Assembly: GCF_018139645.1 (NCBI RefSeq)
Contig: NZ_JAGSPM010000009.1
Location: forward strand, 62,001-126,000
Length of the DNA stretch: 64,000 nucleotides
Origin: Affinundibacterium baiyunense
Lineage (GTDB): Bacteria; Pseudomonadota; Gammaproteobacteria; Burkholderiales; Burkholderiaceae_D
Reading direction: 5' to 3'
In this document: positions 49,396 to 58,586 of the stretch, piece by piece
Numbering within the stretch: the stretch's first letter is position 1
How the letters are laid out: the number at the start of each line of letters is the position of its first letter
Translations under genes and position numbers: made by a program
Notes under the pieces: model-generated
Told to the model about the DNA's origin: nothing
Seen by the model: the letters and a program-made list of their open reading frames with translations, nothing else
The model's database searches: none

Positions 49396-50346
49396 TCACA
49401 GACTCTGTAACTGCCGCTCTACCGCGCCTCGATGTGGGATCGAGGTCTGCGCACCCAATTGGGTCACCGCTAATGCCGCCGCACTTTGTGCAAACATACA
49501 AGCAGCACGTAAATCCATTCCTTCTGCGATCGCTACTGCGAAGCTACCGACAAAGGTATCTCCAGCAGCCGTCGTATCGACGACCTTGACTTGAAACGCT
49601 GGCAGAGAATAGGCTTGATCTGCATCAGCCACCCAAATCCCCATCGCACCAAGTGTCACGATCACGACACTCGCGCCAAGTTGCTGCAACACTGTCGCTG
49701 CCGCTTGCGCACTCGGCAAATCGGTCACGCTGACATCACTTAGCAAACTCGCCTCGGTTTCATTCACCACCAAATAATCGACTTGCCTTAATACCTGCGC
49801 ATCTAACTTCTGTGCTGGTGCTGGATTCAATACCACTTTCACTGGCTCTTGTCCGGTCTCTTGCGCTGCGACTGAAACCTGCTTCGCAGATTGAATCGCA
49901 TGCAACACCGTCGAGAGCGGTGTTTCCAGCTGGCATAATAACAGTTTAGCTTGTGTAATAGTGCTGCGCGCAGCATCTATGTCAGACTCAACTAAAGAGG
50001 CATTTGCACCAGTTGCCAAGACAATACTATTCTGTCCCGCATCGTCCAACAAAATTCCCGCAACACCCGTCGCACAATCTGGCACTACGCGCACACGCGC
50101 TGTATCAATTGCATCAGCTTGCAAGGCTTGCAGGCAACTGTGTCCATTCGCATCATCGCCAACACACGCAATCATACTCACCGCAGCGCCCATTCTGGCT
50201 GCCGCCACCGCTTGATTCGCTCCTTTACCACCGTGCACTAAATGAAAACGATGCCCCATCAAAGTCTCGCCCGGCAGCGGCATCCGTGGCGTCTGAAAAA
50301 CCAAATCCATATTGATGCTACCAACAACAGCGATGTGCGGTTTCAT
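49396..50346 (-). CDS. rbsK: Ribokinase
   Basis: A 316-residue PfkB-family kinase making ribose 5-phosphate. N-terminal VVGSINMDLV, GGKGANQAVAAARMGA, and the anion hole/catalytic DTTAAGDTFVGSFA are present; VVNETEASLL is the conserved middle motif. Here it would recycle the ribose freed by the nucleoside hydrolase. It lies 94 bp upstream of the BMP gene in the same direction. Confidence 0.93.
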   Translation of the reverse strand: MKPHIAVVGSINMDLVFQTPRMPLPGETLMGHRFHLVHGGKGANQAVAAARMGAAVSMIACVGDDANGHSCLQALQADAIDTARVRVVPDCATGVAGILLDDAGQNSIVLATGANASLVESDIDAARSTITQAKLLLCQLETPLSTVLHAIQSAKQVSVAAQETGQEPVKVVLNPAPAQKLDAQVLRQVDYLVVNETEASLLSDVSVTDLPSAQAAATVLQQLGASVVIVTLGAMGIWVADADQAYSLPAFQVKVVDTTAAGDTFVGSFAVAIAEGMDLRAACMFAQSAAALAVTQLGAQTSIPHRGAVERQLQSL

Positions 50347-50459
50347 ACCAAGTGCCTCATTTCAATTTCCATCAAACTTGCGACAAGTACCAAGATGACA
50401 TCGCTCTCAACAAATCATGCATTCCGAACGACTTACAGCTTCAATTGACCAAGAATAAA

Positions 50460-51083
50460 TTAGAGGGGTTTACCAATTTTTGATTGCAAAAACACACTCA
50501 ACATTGCTAAGCCTTTATCAAAACCATGATTATTTGGAATCACGATATCGGCATTACTACGGTGTGGCAGGATATATTTTTCAAAGGCGGGTTGATGATG
50601 ATTACTTAAACGATACAAAACATCGTCTTGATCATAGCCACGCTCGACCGCGTCACGTTGCACACGACGATAGCGACGATGATGTTCTTCTGCATCGATA
50701 AAAACTTTTAAATCAATGATGTCGTACAAAGCCGGATTATGCAGCGCATAAATACCTTCTAGCAGCACGATTGGTGCGGCTGGAATATGAAAAATCTTTG
50801 GCACAACATCCGCATTATTAAAGGTATATTCTTTGATCTCTAAACTATGACCATCACGCAAACGCAATACGTCTTGATAGAATTTATCGAGATCTAAAGA
50901 AGACGGTATATCAAAATTCTCAATTCGATTTTCGTCTTTGGATTGCTGATCGATGGACTTGTAGTAATTATCTTGCGACAACAGCGCCACACTTCCTTCA
51001 GGCATCGCCGCCAGCAAGGAATTAATAAATGTAGTTTTGCCACTACCGCTACCGCCGGTAATGCCGACAAGATATGGTTTCAT
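50460..51083 (-). CDS. udk: Uridine kinase
   Basis: A 207-residue kinase phosphorylating uridine and cytidine to the monophosphates. Walker A GITGGSGSGKTTF, LLSQDNYYKS, the NFDIPSSLDLD substrate region and LEGIYALHNP are intact. The ATG at 51083 is preferred; a TTG at 51104 is in frame but lies next to the T-tract of a leader terminator. It heads the nucleoside salvage block but may be expressed separately, 113 bp from rbsK. Confidence 0.92.
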   Translation of the reverse strand: MKPYLVGITGGSGSGKTTFINSLLAAMPEGSVALLSQDNYYKSIDQQSKDENRIENFDIPSSLDLDKFYQDVLRLRDGHSLEIKEYTFNNADVVPKIFHIPAAPIVLLEGIYALHNPALYDIIDLKVFIDAEEHHRRYRRVQRDAVERGYDQDDVLYRLSNHHQPAFEKYILPHRSNADIVIPNNHGFDKGLAMLSVFLQSKIGKPL

Positions 51084-51714
51084 TGATCTAATACCTAACT
51101 TCAAATAAAAAAATCAACTAAGCGCAATACGAGTGCAATAAACTTAGTTGATTATGATTGACTGTGACCGGCTAAGTCAGGCGCGAGATGTTTTACAAAC
51201 CGTGCCAAGCATTCATTGTGTGTCAAAAGTTTGCTACCAAACATGACGAGCTTGCGTTCTACATTGAAGCTTGTTTAAAAAGCCACTTCAAACCAAATAT
51301 TTACAATGACCGGATTTTATGAAGACGGAAGTATAGCGGTTTTCTATGATGATTCACATCATGCCTAAATTGCTTATCAACTTAAACACTTGACAAAATC
51401 CTAGACAATTACACACAAATTTTGATTACTTTTGTGGCGCTCATCAAGGCGACTAAGTAATTCATTAACAATTAGCATGTACAAACATTAACATCTGCAT
51501 ATTCACATCAGTAAGTCGATCAACATAGAAGTCACCGACTCCAACGCAAGAACTTGGTTCATCCAAATAATCCAGGTAAAGCAACACAACATGACGCATT
51601 TTCTACGCTTGCGACTTTAGGTTGAAGCGAATAGAATCAATTGCCACAAAGTAAGCTTTTTAACATTGGTTCCTCTCTAATTTCGGGCTTCGCCCTTTCA
51701 ATGAAAAGCTCGAT
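51084..51714. other. Divergent control region, udk / MHYT histidine kinase
   Basis: About 631 bp, AT-rich. The udk side contains a terminator-like hairpin in its leader (next entry). Near the kinase start GGGCTTCGCCC (about 51684-51694) could form a small hairpin. No gene or other element is recognisable in the middle. Confidence 0.5.
51107..51153 (-). terminator. Terminator-like hairpin in the udk leader (possible attenuator)
   Basis: On the minus strand AATCAACTAAG pairs with CTTAGTTGATT (51143-51153 and 51112-51122, 11 bp, 20-nt loop) and runs straight into five more T residues, 24 bp before the udk ATG. No minus-strand gene exists upstream, so the hairpin probably regulates udk. An upstream ACTTAG could pair with CTAAGT of the first arm as an antiterminator. 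Confidence 0.6.
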
Positions 51715-54700
51715 ATGCAAATTCACCGCTTTTTTTTATTCGACAGCCAAACGCTGCCTATACTCTCCGGTGATTATGATCGCCCCTTAGTCGCCCTATC
51801 GCTTTTTGTCGCGGTGTTAGCGGGCATCATGGCGTTCCAACTAGCAGGCATGGCACGTACGGAAAAGCGCCCGTTCAATCGCCAAATTTATCTGCTATCG
51901 GGCGCCTTCGTGTTGGGATCTGGTGTGTGGTCTATGCACTTCATTGGCATGCTGGCATTTAGCGTATGTAGCACGGCTCGTTACGACAGAATTATTACGG
52001 TGCTTTCGATGCTGCCAAGCTTTTTAGCGTCCTGGGTCGCACTACTACTCATCGCCAAAGAACGTGTCACACGTTGGCAACTTGTAGTCAGCGGCATTTT
52101 AGTTGGCGCTGGAATTGGCGTAATGCACTACAGCGGCATGGCAGCTGTGCATAAATCATTAACACTGCGCTTCGATCCTGTGATTTTTGGTGTCTCTATT
52201 ATCGTCGCCGTCACGCTATCGATTCTGGCTTTGTGGTTGCGTTTTAAATTAATCGCCAATCAAAAACTCAAAGCAAATCCAATCAACATCATTAGCGGCA
52301 TTGTGCTGGGGATTGCGATTACCGGGATGCATTACACTGGCATGAAAGCCACGCATTTCTTAAATAATCCGGCATCTAATTTTGCACCAGTCGAAAATTT
52401 TGATCTGGCATTATCGATTGCTGGAATCACGACACTGGCGATTCTCATTACAGTGGCTGGCAATATTTTGCTACGTTACCGCACCATCTATCAACGCATG
52501 GTCCATACAGAAGCGCGCACGCGCACCATCGTTGAGACTGCTATCGATGGTATCGTCACCTTTGATCATCAATGCACCATTCGCGCATTTAATAGCGCCG
52601 CAGAAAGCATATTTGCTTGGCGTGCGAATGAGATCATAGGTCAACATATTCAAGTGATCTTACCTGCTCCCACAGGTCACAATGAAGCCAATTATTTACG
52701 CGGCTATTTGACCGACATCAGCACAAAAGCTTTGGGCTCTGGACGTGAAGTGATCGGCCTTAGAAAAAATGGCGAACGCTTCCCAATGCGGCTTGCGCTT
52801 GGTGAAGCAGCATTGCAGAACGAGACTTTGTTCGTCGGTTTTATCACTGATATTAGTGAACGCAAACGAATGGAAGAAGCACTACGCAATAGCGAACTGC
52901 AATACCGTTCATTAATTGCCAATTTACCTGGTATCGCTTTTCGCTGTCGCTTAGATCAAGATTGGAGCATGCTCTTCATAAGCGATGCTGTGGAACGTCT
53001 AACTGGCTGGAAGCCAGAAGATTTTACCTCGGGCAAAAAAACATTCTCGCAAATTCTGCATCCAGAAGATTGCGAGTGGACCGCCCACATTGTTAGTGAA
53101 AAACTGCATAGTGGCATGCCCTATATGTTGGAATATCGCATCATTGATCGTGACGGCAAAGAACATTGGGTCTCAGAAAGTGCCAGTGGCGTGCGCGGCC
53201 AAAACGGCGAGATCGAATGGATTGATGGCGTCATCATCGACATCTCCGATAACAAGCGGCGCAATGCCGAATTTGAAGGCGTAGTCAATGCAATCAGCCG
53301 CTCGCTAGGCGTAGTTGAGTTTGACCTGCAAGGCCACATCCTAAACGCCAATCAAAACTTCTTATCGATTACTGGCTATGCGCTGGAAGAACTAGTAGGA
53401 CGACACCATTCCATCTTGTGTGCACCAAGTGAAGTCAAATCAGCAAGCTATCAACAGCTATGGGAAACCTTACGCAAAGGCTTGAACACAGCTGGCGATT
53501 TTCGTCGCTTTGGAAAACAAGGGCAAGAGATCTGGATACACGGTAGCTACAATCCAATTTTTGATCCAGAAAATCGCCCTTACAAAATCATCAAATTTGC
53601 CAGCGATCTATCCGAGCGTCACGCAATGGAACAAGATTTGCGCGAAGCCAAAGCTAGAGCCGAACACGCGGCGGCTGCCAAAAATACCTTCTTGGCAAAT
53701 ATGAGCCACGAGATCCGCACACCGATGAATGCGATTCTTGGCTTTACTGATGTGCTGCTCAGCGAGCCAGTCAACGATACACAGCGACGCCACTTAACTA
53801 CGGTGCGCAACTCGGCGCGTTCCTTACTCACGCTGTTAAACGACATACTTGATACCGCCAAGTTAGAACACGGTGCCGTCGAATTAGAGATTCGCGATTT
53901 TTCTCTGCGCGAAGTGTGTATGCAAGTGATGTCGACGCTACGCATCAATGCGCAAGCTAAAGCTTTGCCACTCGTACTCGATTATCCAGAGACAGTGCCT
54001 GAATTTTTCCAAGGCGATGCCTTGCGATTACAACAAATTTTGTTGAATCTGATTGGCAATGCCATCAAGTTCACAGATCAAGGTGAAGTCACGCTGCATG
54101 TTGAACAACAAGATGCATGCATCCACCTCATCGTACAAGATACAGGCATAGGCATTGCGCCAGATCGCCTGAATCATATCTTCGATCCATTTGCGCAAGC
54201 AGATGCGTCCATGAGCCGACGCTTTGGCGGTACTGGTTTAGGTACCACAATTTCGCGTCAATTAATCGAACTGATGGGCGGTCGTATCTGGGTAGAAAGT
54301 GAGCTCCATGTCGGCAGTCAATTTCATGTTGAATTGCCTTTGCCGATTGGCAAAGCGATCAGTGCGATTGATGAACAAAGGATCATCGAACTACCGCCAC
54401 TGCGCATACTTGCAGTCGATGACGTTACGCAAAATCTTGAATTGATCGAAGTCATCCTAGGCAAACTTGGCCACAGCATCACCACTGCGCGCAATGGTGC
54501 CGAAGCGGTTGAGATTTTTTCTAACACTTCATTTGACATCGTCTTAATGGATGTGCAAATGCCCGTATTAAACGGGCTAGAAGCGACGCAACAAATTCGC
54601 CTGTTTGAAGCGCAGCATCAGCGTCAAGCTACACCGGTGATTGCGTTATCTGCGAGTGTCTTGGAAGCCGACATAAAAGCAGCTAAAGCAGCGGGCATGG

Positions 54701-55461
54701 ATGGTTTTGCCCACAAGCCCATCGATATGCAAAGACTCAGTCAAGAAATTGCGCGCTTACTGAATATCGATATTCCCGCGATAGACCTCACATCCACAGC
54801 CAATTTATCGATACAACAATTAAGTGGCTCGGTAATCGATTGGAGCCGTGGACAAAGCCTGTGGGGCAGCGAGCAACGGCATCGCGAAGCCATCCGTCAA
54901 TTCTTAAGCAGCTTCCGCGATGTTGTGCCGCGCTTACGCAGTATGCAGACGCAGGACGACAATTTCGCTAGTTTGGTACACAAACTAAAAGGCGCTGCGG
55001 CCAATCTGGCGCTATCGCGCACCACCAATCTTTGCAGCACAATTGAAGCCGATCTAGCCGCGCAAAATAGCGATCAAATCAAATTTGCACTCGATCAGCT
55101 CGCGGATGAAATCATGAACGTCGCTGATGCATTGGGTGAATTTGATACAGCCAACAACAAGCAAGACACGACCAAGCAGCCCATTAATCCATCGCAATTG
55201 CTACCGTTATTGCAAAAGCTAGACGACGCCTTAGCGCATGGTGAATTAGCAGAAAACGTATTGAGCGAGCTGGCAAAACTGCTGCCAAAACATGACTTTG
55301 ATGTGCTCGATCAAATCGTCAACTCCTTTGACTTTGAAGCTGCGCGAGACATGGTTAGCAAGCTAGAGCATCATTATCAATCTGAACAAAATTCATCAGA
55401 AAATTCGGCAAAAAAATCAGCACACAATTCTAAAGAACCTTCACAAGGAAATGCGTCATGA
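51715..55461 (+). CDS. MHYT-PAS hybrid histidine kinase with REC and Hpt
   Basis: A 1248-residue membrane sensor kinase. Order: MHYT domain with seven helices (about 1-255; repeats SMHFIGM, VMHYSGM, GMHYTGM, proposed to bind copper and sense a gas), three PAS domains (about 265-385, 395-515, 520-640), HisKA with phospho-His in NMSHEIRTPMNAIL (H665), HATPase (GNAIKFTD, QDTGIGI, GGTGLG), REC with phospho-Asp in IVLMDVQMP (D946) and Hpt with histidine in LVHKLKGAAANL (H1089). The C-terminus is low-complexity and Ser/Asn-rich. Its stop overlaps the HD-GYP regulator (ATGA), so that protein is the probable phosphoacceptor. Confidence 0.93.
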   Translation: MQIHRFFLFDSQTLPILSGDYDRPLVALSLFVAVLAGIMAFQLAGMARTEKRPFNRQIYLLSGAFVLGSGVWSMHFIGMLAFSVCSTARYDRIITVLSMLPSFLASWVALLLIAKERVTRWQLVVSGILVGAGIGVMHYSGMAAVHKSLTLRFDPVIFGVSIIVAVTLSILALWLRFKLIANQKLKANPINIISGIVLGIAITGMHYTGMKATHFLNNPASNFAPVENFDLALSIAGITTLAILITVAGNILLRYRTIYQRMVHTEARTRTIVETAIDGIVTFDHQCTIRAFNSAAESIFAWRANEIIGQHIQVILPAPTGHNEANYLRGYLTDISTKALGSGREVIGLRKNGERFPMRLALGEAALQNETLFVGFITDISERKRMEEALRNSELQYRSLIANLPGIAFRCRLDQDWSMLFISDAVERLTGWKPEDFTSGKKTFSQILHPEDCEWTAHIVSEKLHSGMPYMLEYRIIDRDGKEHWVSESASGVRGQNGEIEWIDGVIIDISDNKRRNAEFEGVVNAISRSLGVVEFDLQGHILNANQNFLSITGYALEELVGRHHSILCAPSEVKSASYQQLWETLRKGLNTAGDFRRFGKQGQEIWIHGSYNPIFDPENRPYKIIKFASDLSERHAMEQDLREAKARAEHAAAAKNTFLANMSHEIRTPMNAILGFTDVLLSEPVNDTQRRHLTTVRNSARSLLTLLNDILDTAKLEHGAVELEIRDFSLREVCMQVMSTLRINAQAKALPLVLDYPETVPEFFQGDALRLQQILLNLIGNAIKFTDQGEVTLHVEQQDACIHLIVQDTGIGIAPDRLNHIFDPFAQADASMSRRFGGTGLGTTISRQLIELMGGRIWVESELHVGSQFHVELPLPIGKAISAIDEQRIIELPPLRILAVDDVTQNLELIEVILGKLGHSITTARNGAEAVEIFSNTSFDIVLMDVQMPVLNGLEATQQIRLFEAQHQRQATPVIALSASVLEADIKAAKAAGMDGFAHKPIDMQRLSQEIARLLNIDIPAIDLTSTANLSIQQLSGSVIDWSRGQSLWGSEQRHREAIRQFLSSFRDVVPRLRSMQTQDDNFASLVHKLKGAAANLALSRTTNLCSTIEADLAAQNSDQIKFALDQLADEIMNVADALGEFDTANNKQDTTKQPINPSQLLPLLQKLDDALAHGELAENVLSELAKLLPKHDFDVLDQIVNSFDFEAARDMVSKLEHHYQSEQNSSENSAKKSAHNSKEPSQGNAS

Positions 55462-56459
55462 AACAACAAGACGAAAGACCAAAAATTTTAATCGTTGATG
55501 ACGCTGCAACCAACTTACAAATCTTGCGCCAAGTGCTGCATGAAGACTATCGTTTACTGTTCGCACTCGATGGTGAAAAGGCACTCAAACTCGCGCAAGA
55601 AGAAGCGCCAAATTTGATTTTGCTCGATGTGATGATGCCGGGCTTAACGGGTTTAGAAACTTGCAAACGCCTCAAAGCCAATCCCGCCACCAAGGCGATT
55701 CCCGTGATCTTTGTCACCGCATTGAGTGAAGTCAGCGATGAATCCGCTGGTTTTGAAGTTGGTGCAGTGGATTACATTACCAAACCGATTAGCCCGCCCG
55801 TCGTACGCGCACGGGTCAAAACCCATCTGTCTTTAGTTGGTGCAGACGAGTTACAAAAAACCCGTTTGCAAATCATCCAATGCTTAGGCCGCGCTGCAGA
55901 GTATCGCGACAACGAAACAGGTTTACACGTGATACGCATGAGCCACTATTCACGCCTGCTCGCGCTGGCAGCGGGCTTTAGCGAAAGCCAAGCCGACTTA
56001 CTATTCCATGCCGCACCAATGCACGACATCGGCAAAATCGGCACGCCTGATCACGTCTTGCTCAAACCCGGCAAACTAGATCAAGACGAATGGGCAATGA
56101 TGCAAAGACACGTTTTGATGGGTGCAGAGATCTTGGGCGAACACGATTCACCCTTACTCCAAATGGCACGCACGATAGCGCTCTATCACCACGAAAAATT
56201 TGATGGCAGCGGCTACCCTCATCGCATCGCTGGCGAAGCCATTCCTATTGAAGCGCGCATCGTCGCCATCGCCGATGTATTCGACGCATTGACCTCGGTT
56301 CGCCCCTACAAAAAAGAATGGGAAGTACAACAAGCAGTCGATCTCTTACTTAGCGAAAAAGGCAAACACTTTGATCCTGAACTGGTCGATTTGTTTATCG
56401 CGCAATTGCCAGCAGTGGTCGAGATTAAAGAAAAATATGCGGAAGAGACAGCGGCCTGA
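55458..56459 (+). CDS. Response regulator with HD-GYP phosphodiesterase domain
   Basis: A 333-residue two-domain output protein. The receiver (1-125) has phospho-Asp D57 in ILLDVMMPG and the lysine in YITKPISPP. The HD-GYP domain (about 140-330) has MHDIGKIGTPDHVLLKPG and YHHEKFDGSGYPHRIAG, both intact, with IVAIADVFDALTS. It should hydrolyse c-di-GMP when phosphorylated by the upstream hybrid kinase, with which it is translationally coupled. Confidence 0.94.
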   Translation: MKQQDERPKILIVDDAATNLQILRQVLHEDYRLLFALDGEKALKLAQEEAPNLILLDVMMPGLTGLETCKRLKANPATKAIPVIFVTALSEVSDESAGFEVGAVDYITKPISPPVVRARVKTHLSLVGADELQKTRLQIIQCLGRAAEYRDNETGLHVIRMSHYSRLLALAAGFSESQADLLFHAAPMHDIGKIGTPDHVLLKPGKLDQDEWAMMQRHVLMGAEILGEHDSPLLQMARTIALYHHEKFDGSGYPHRIAGEAIPIEARIVAIADVFDALTSVRPYKKEWEVQQAVDLLLSEKGKHFDPELVDLFIAQLPAVVEIKEKYAEETAA

Positions 56460-56478
56460 ACTGTAGAAAAACCAAAGA

Positions 56479-57063
56479 CTAAATAACTCGCTGCGCTTCG
56501 TAATAATGGTTCTCACCTTCATCAACGTAGTGACCAATCATTGCGAATCCATGCCCTTGCAAACAAGCGACATAAGCGTCTTGCCCCAACGAATGCGACT
56601 CAAGACCGGTGCTCGCATCTCGCCACTGACAAGCCTGTAGCGGTGCAGTGAACAACAAACGACCACCGAGTTTCAAATGCGTCGCAAGACGCTGAATCAA
56701 AGCCAATTGATCCGCTTCATCCAGCAAAAATAGCAAACCTATCGCCAACACCGCATCAAACTGCTTAGAAAAAAACGTACTGTCTTGCACCCGCGCGCAA
56801 GCGACAGGAATGGACGGAAACCGCTCGTAAAAATGCGCGAGCAAAGTAGGCGAACTATCCACTGCCCAAACCCGCAAACCCGCCTCCTGCAAAATGCGCG
56901 TCACCGGAAAACCCGCACCACAAGCCAGCTCCAACACTTCCGCATTAGGGCTTAAGTTAGCACACCAAGCTTGCAACACCGCCGTACCAATTATTGAGTG
57001 ATCACGCGCACCTAGAAATTCTAGTGCGTGAGTTTCATAGGCGGTGGCTGAGTCTGTGGACAT
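56479..57063 (-). CDS. Class I SAM-dependent methyltransferase
   Basis: A 194-residue methyltransferase with SAM motif I EVLELACGAGFPVTRIL, motif II in LRVWAVDSSPTLLAH and FDAVLAIGLLFLL. The substrate is unknown. It is convergent with the HD-GYP gene, separated by 19 bp, with no terminator visible between them. Confidence 0.85.
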   Translation of the reverse strand: MSTDSATAYETHALEFLGARDHSIIGTAVLQAWCANLSPNAEVLELACGAGFPVTRILQEAGLRVWAVDSSPTLLAHFYERFPSIPVACARVQDSTFFSKQFDAVLAIGLLFLLDEADQLALIQRLATHLKLGGRLLFTAPLQACQWRDASTGLESHSLGQDAYVACLQGHGFAMIGHYVDEGENHYYEAQRVI

Positions 57064-57102
57064 ATTAGGTAAAAAGCGATTCAGAGAAAATTCAAAGATT
57101 TC

Positions 57103-57693
57103 TCAATTTGAGAATATCGATGTGCACAGATTTTGTTCACAAGGTATTCCATCATGATCGCCATCCATTTTTGGATCAGGACAATTCTTGAGAAAATATT
57201 TTGCTTCTTCACACGAAGTCATTTGCGAACAGTGCTGACGACCATCGCATTGATAAAGCTTAGCGTTTGCTGACGCGGAAGCAGACTGAACAAGTTCCGT
57301 GGTTTCAGATTTAACCGCATGTACTTCACCGTCAAATGCGGCGCGTCGAGAGAACTGATCATATGCAAAAACTCCGATCACGGCGAAAAAAGCCAAGCCT
57401 AATATCCGACTCAATATGGACTTACTCGATGTCGGCACTTTTGTATGAATCGCTGGGCGATGACTAACAAATTCGGCGGGTGATCGGTCTAGGCATTGCA
57501 GATTTTTAGCTTCTTTTTTACCATCTTCATCGACTTGAAATTCAAAGCTAAGTTTCTCACCAATAGAAGGTCGCTTACCATCCTTTGGAAATGCAGAAAT
57601 ATGAACAAAAATATCTTGATCACCGTGCTTTGGCTTAATGAAACCAAAACCACGATCATCATTCCACTTAGACAACGTGCCTTCAAAGCGCAT
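57103..57693 (-). CDS. Cold-shock domain protein with membrane helix and excalibur domain
   Basis: A 196-residue fusion. Residues 1-68 are a cold-shock domain with RNP-like motifs (GFGFIKPKHGDQDIFVHISA). A single transmembrane helix follows near 95-115 (ILGLAFFAVIGVFAYDQF), and the C-terminus is an excalibur-like calcium-binding segment (CSQMTSCEEAKYFLKNCP, DGDHDGIPCEQNLC). The start at 57693 has GGTGGA 6 nt upstream. By topology the CSD would be cytoplasmic and the excalibur part periplasmic. Function is unknown. Confidence 0.85.
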   Translation of the reverse strand: MRFEGTLSKWNDDRGFGFIKPKHGDQDIFVHISAFPKDGKRPSIGEKLSFEFQVDEDGKKEAKNLQCLDRSPAEFVSHRPAIHTKVPTSSKSILSRILGLAFFAVIGVFAYDQFSRRAAFDGEVHAVKSETTELVQSASASANAKLYQCDGRQHCSQMTSCEEAKYFLKNCPDPKMDGDHDGIPCEQNLCTSIFSN

Positions 57694-57749
57694 AAACATT
57701 CCACCGTATTCTCGAAAGTCAAAGCGCACAAGCTAGCATAGGGTCTAAC

Positions 57750-57783
57750 AATCAGCAACTCAATCAGCAATTCATCAACAACT
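57750..57783 (+). repeat. Short 12-bp tandem repeat
   Basis: AATCAGCAACTC, AATCAGCAATTC and a partial third copy ATCAACAACT follow each other directly. It lies between the cassette-like genes and the cold-shock gene, next to a GTCTAAC core-like heptamer at 57743-57749. Confidence 0.6.
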
Positions 57784-57833
57784 AAAGCGCAGACATTCCA
57801 ATATGCGCGCACAATTTGAAATCGATTCGAAAT

Positions 57834-58118
57834 CTAGGCAGATGGACGGCTACGTCCCAACGCACGCTTAATCAACATCAAGCACAAACTAGTCAACACC
57901 GCCGCACCAAATACTGTAATTGACATCGGTAGAGCCATCACCAACAACCACAAATGTTCAGCAGGAATCCAAGCAGCATAAATACCAATCAAAAATCCTA
58001 TCACGCCCAAAAGCAACAGCACCAACACGATCAAGCTTGACATCTTTGGCTTAAAAAATAAGCCTAGAAGGATTCCTGTTAGATTGGTGATGATCCAGAT
58101 GTAATCGGTGTTTTCCAT
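57834..58118 (-). CDS. Small membrane protein, possible integron cassette gene
   Basis: A 94-residue hydrophobic protein with three likely helices (IWIITNLTGILLGLFF, IVLVLLLLGVIGFLIGIYAA, LLVMALPMSITVFGAAVL). No family recognised. It is the last minus-strand gene of the cassette-like run. Boundaries are less clear: upstream is the degenerate attC-like site at 58158-58260 and downstream a GTTAGAC heptamer. Confidence 0.6.
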   Translation of the reverse strand: MENTDYIWIITNLTGILLGLFFKPKMSSLIVLVLLLLGVIGFLIGIYAAWIPAEHLWLLVMALPMSITVFGAAVLTSLCLMLIKRALGRSRPSA

Positions 58119-58157
58119 GGGTTTATAAAGTTAGTTTGAGGAATCGTTGATAGTAAG

Positions 58158-58260
58158 ACTAAACATTCAACCTCAACGTCGAAATGACGGCTGGCCGCCC
58201 ATAAATTAAAAAAGAACACAGTCGCATCGCGGCCAGTCCGACCGATTGTCATGTTATATG
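58158..58260 (-). other. Degenerate attC-like site (site 3)
   Basis: On the minus strand ATATAAC follows the 104-residue gene directly; CGGACTGGCCGC and GCGGCCAGCCG then form a strong stem with one extrahelical A, and candidates for the second core are GTTGAAT or GTTTAGT. The R/L box spacing is irregular, so this is a diverged site or a different folded element. Confidence 0.45.
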
Positions 58261-58261
58261 G

Positions 58262-58576
58262 CTAATCACCATCGCCGCCTCCATCGAAATCACCATCGTT
58301 GTGATCGACGCGTCTCCCGCCTGTTCTCCACCCAGTGTGATTATTAATATCTGTTGGCATTGGATTTCCACAGTTTTCGCCAGAACTGCCTGCTTCTTTT
58401 GCCATTCTCTCCTCACGCTTCAATATCCGTTCAGTATAAAAAAGGGTAAATCCGACAAAAAGGAGTACAAATGCAATCAAAGTTAAGGTTCTACTAAACA
58501 TCCAAGCAGTTGGAATGATAATCGTCCCTAGGACGATCAATACAAGTCCTAAAATTTCGCGGAAATTTAGTTTCAT
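58262..58576 (-). CDS. Small membrane protein with Gly/Asp-rich tail, cassette gene
   Basis: A 104-residue protein with two helices (ILGLVLIVLGTIIIPTAWM and TLIAFVLLFVGFTLFY), a charged stretch and a GDFDGGGDGD tail. I do not recognise the family. It fills the cassette between sites 2 and 3; its stop directly abuts the core of site 3. The cassette 5' end reads ATATATGGC, one base different from the complement of its own 3' core GCCATATAAC, as expected for an ageing cassette. Confidence 0.65.
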   Translation of the reverse strand: MKLNFREILGLVLIVLGTIIIPTAWMFSRTLTLIAFVLLFVGFTLFYTERILKREERMAKEAGSSGENCGNPMPTDINNHTGWRTGGRRVDHNDGDFDGGGDGD

Positions 58577-58586
58577 TTAGGGAGCC

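Noticed and set aside
57743-57749. GTCTAAC heptamer, possible further attC core ending the cassette array
   Set aside because: No matching L'/L'' boxes or second core could be found near the end of the 94-residue gene; the neighbouring 12-bp tandem repeats obscure the pattern. A single heptamer can occur by chance.
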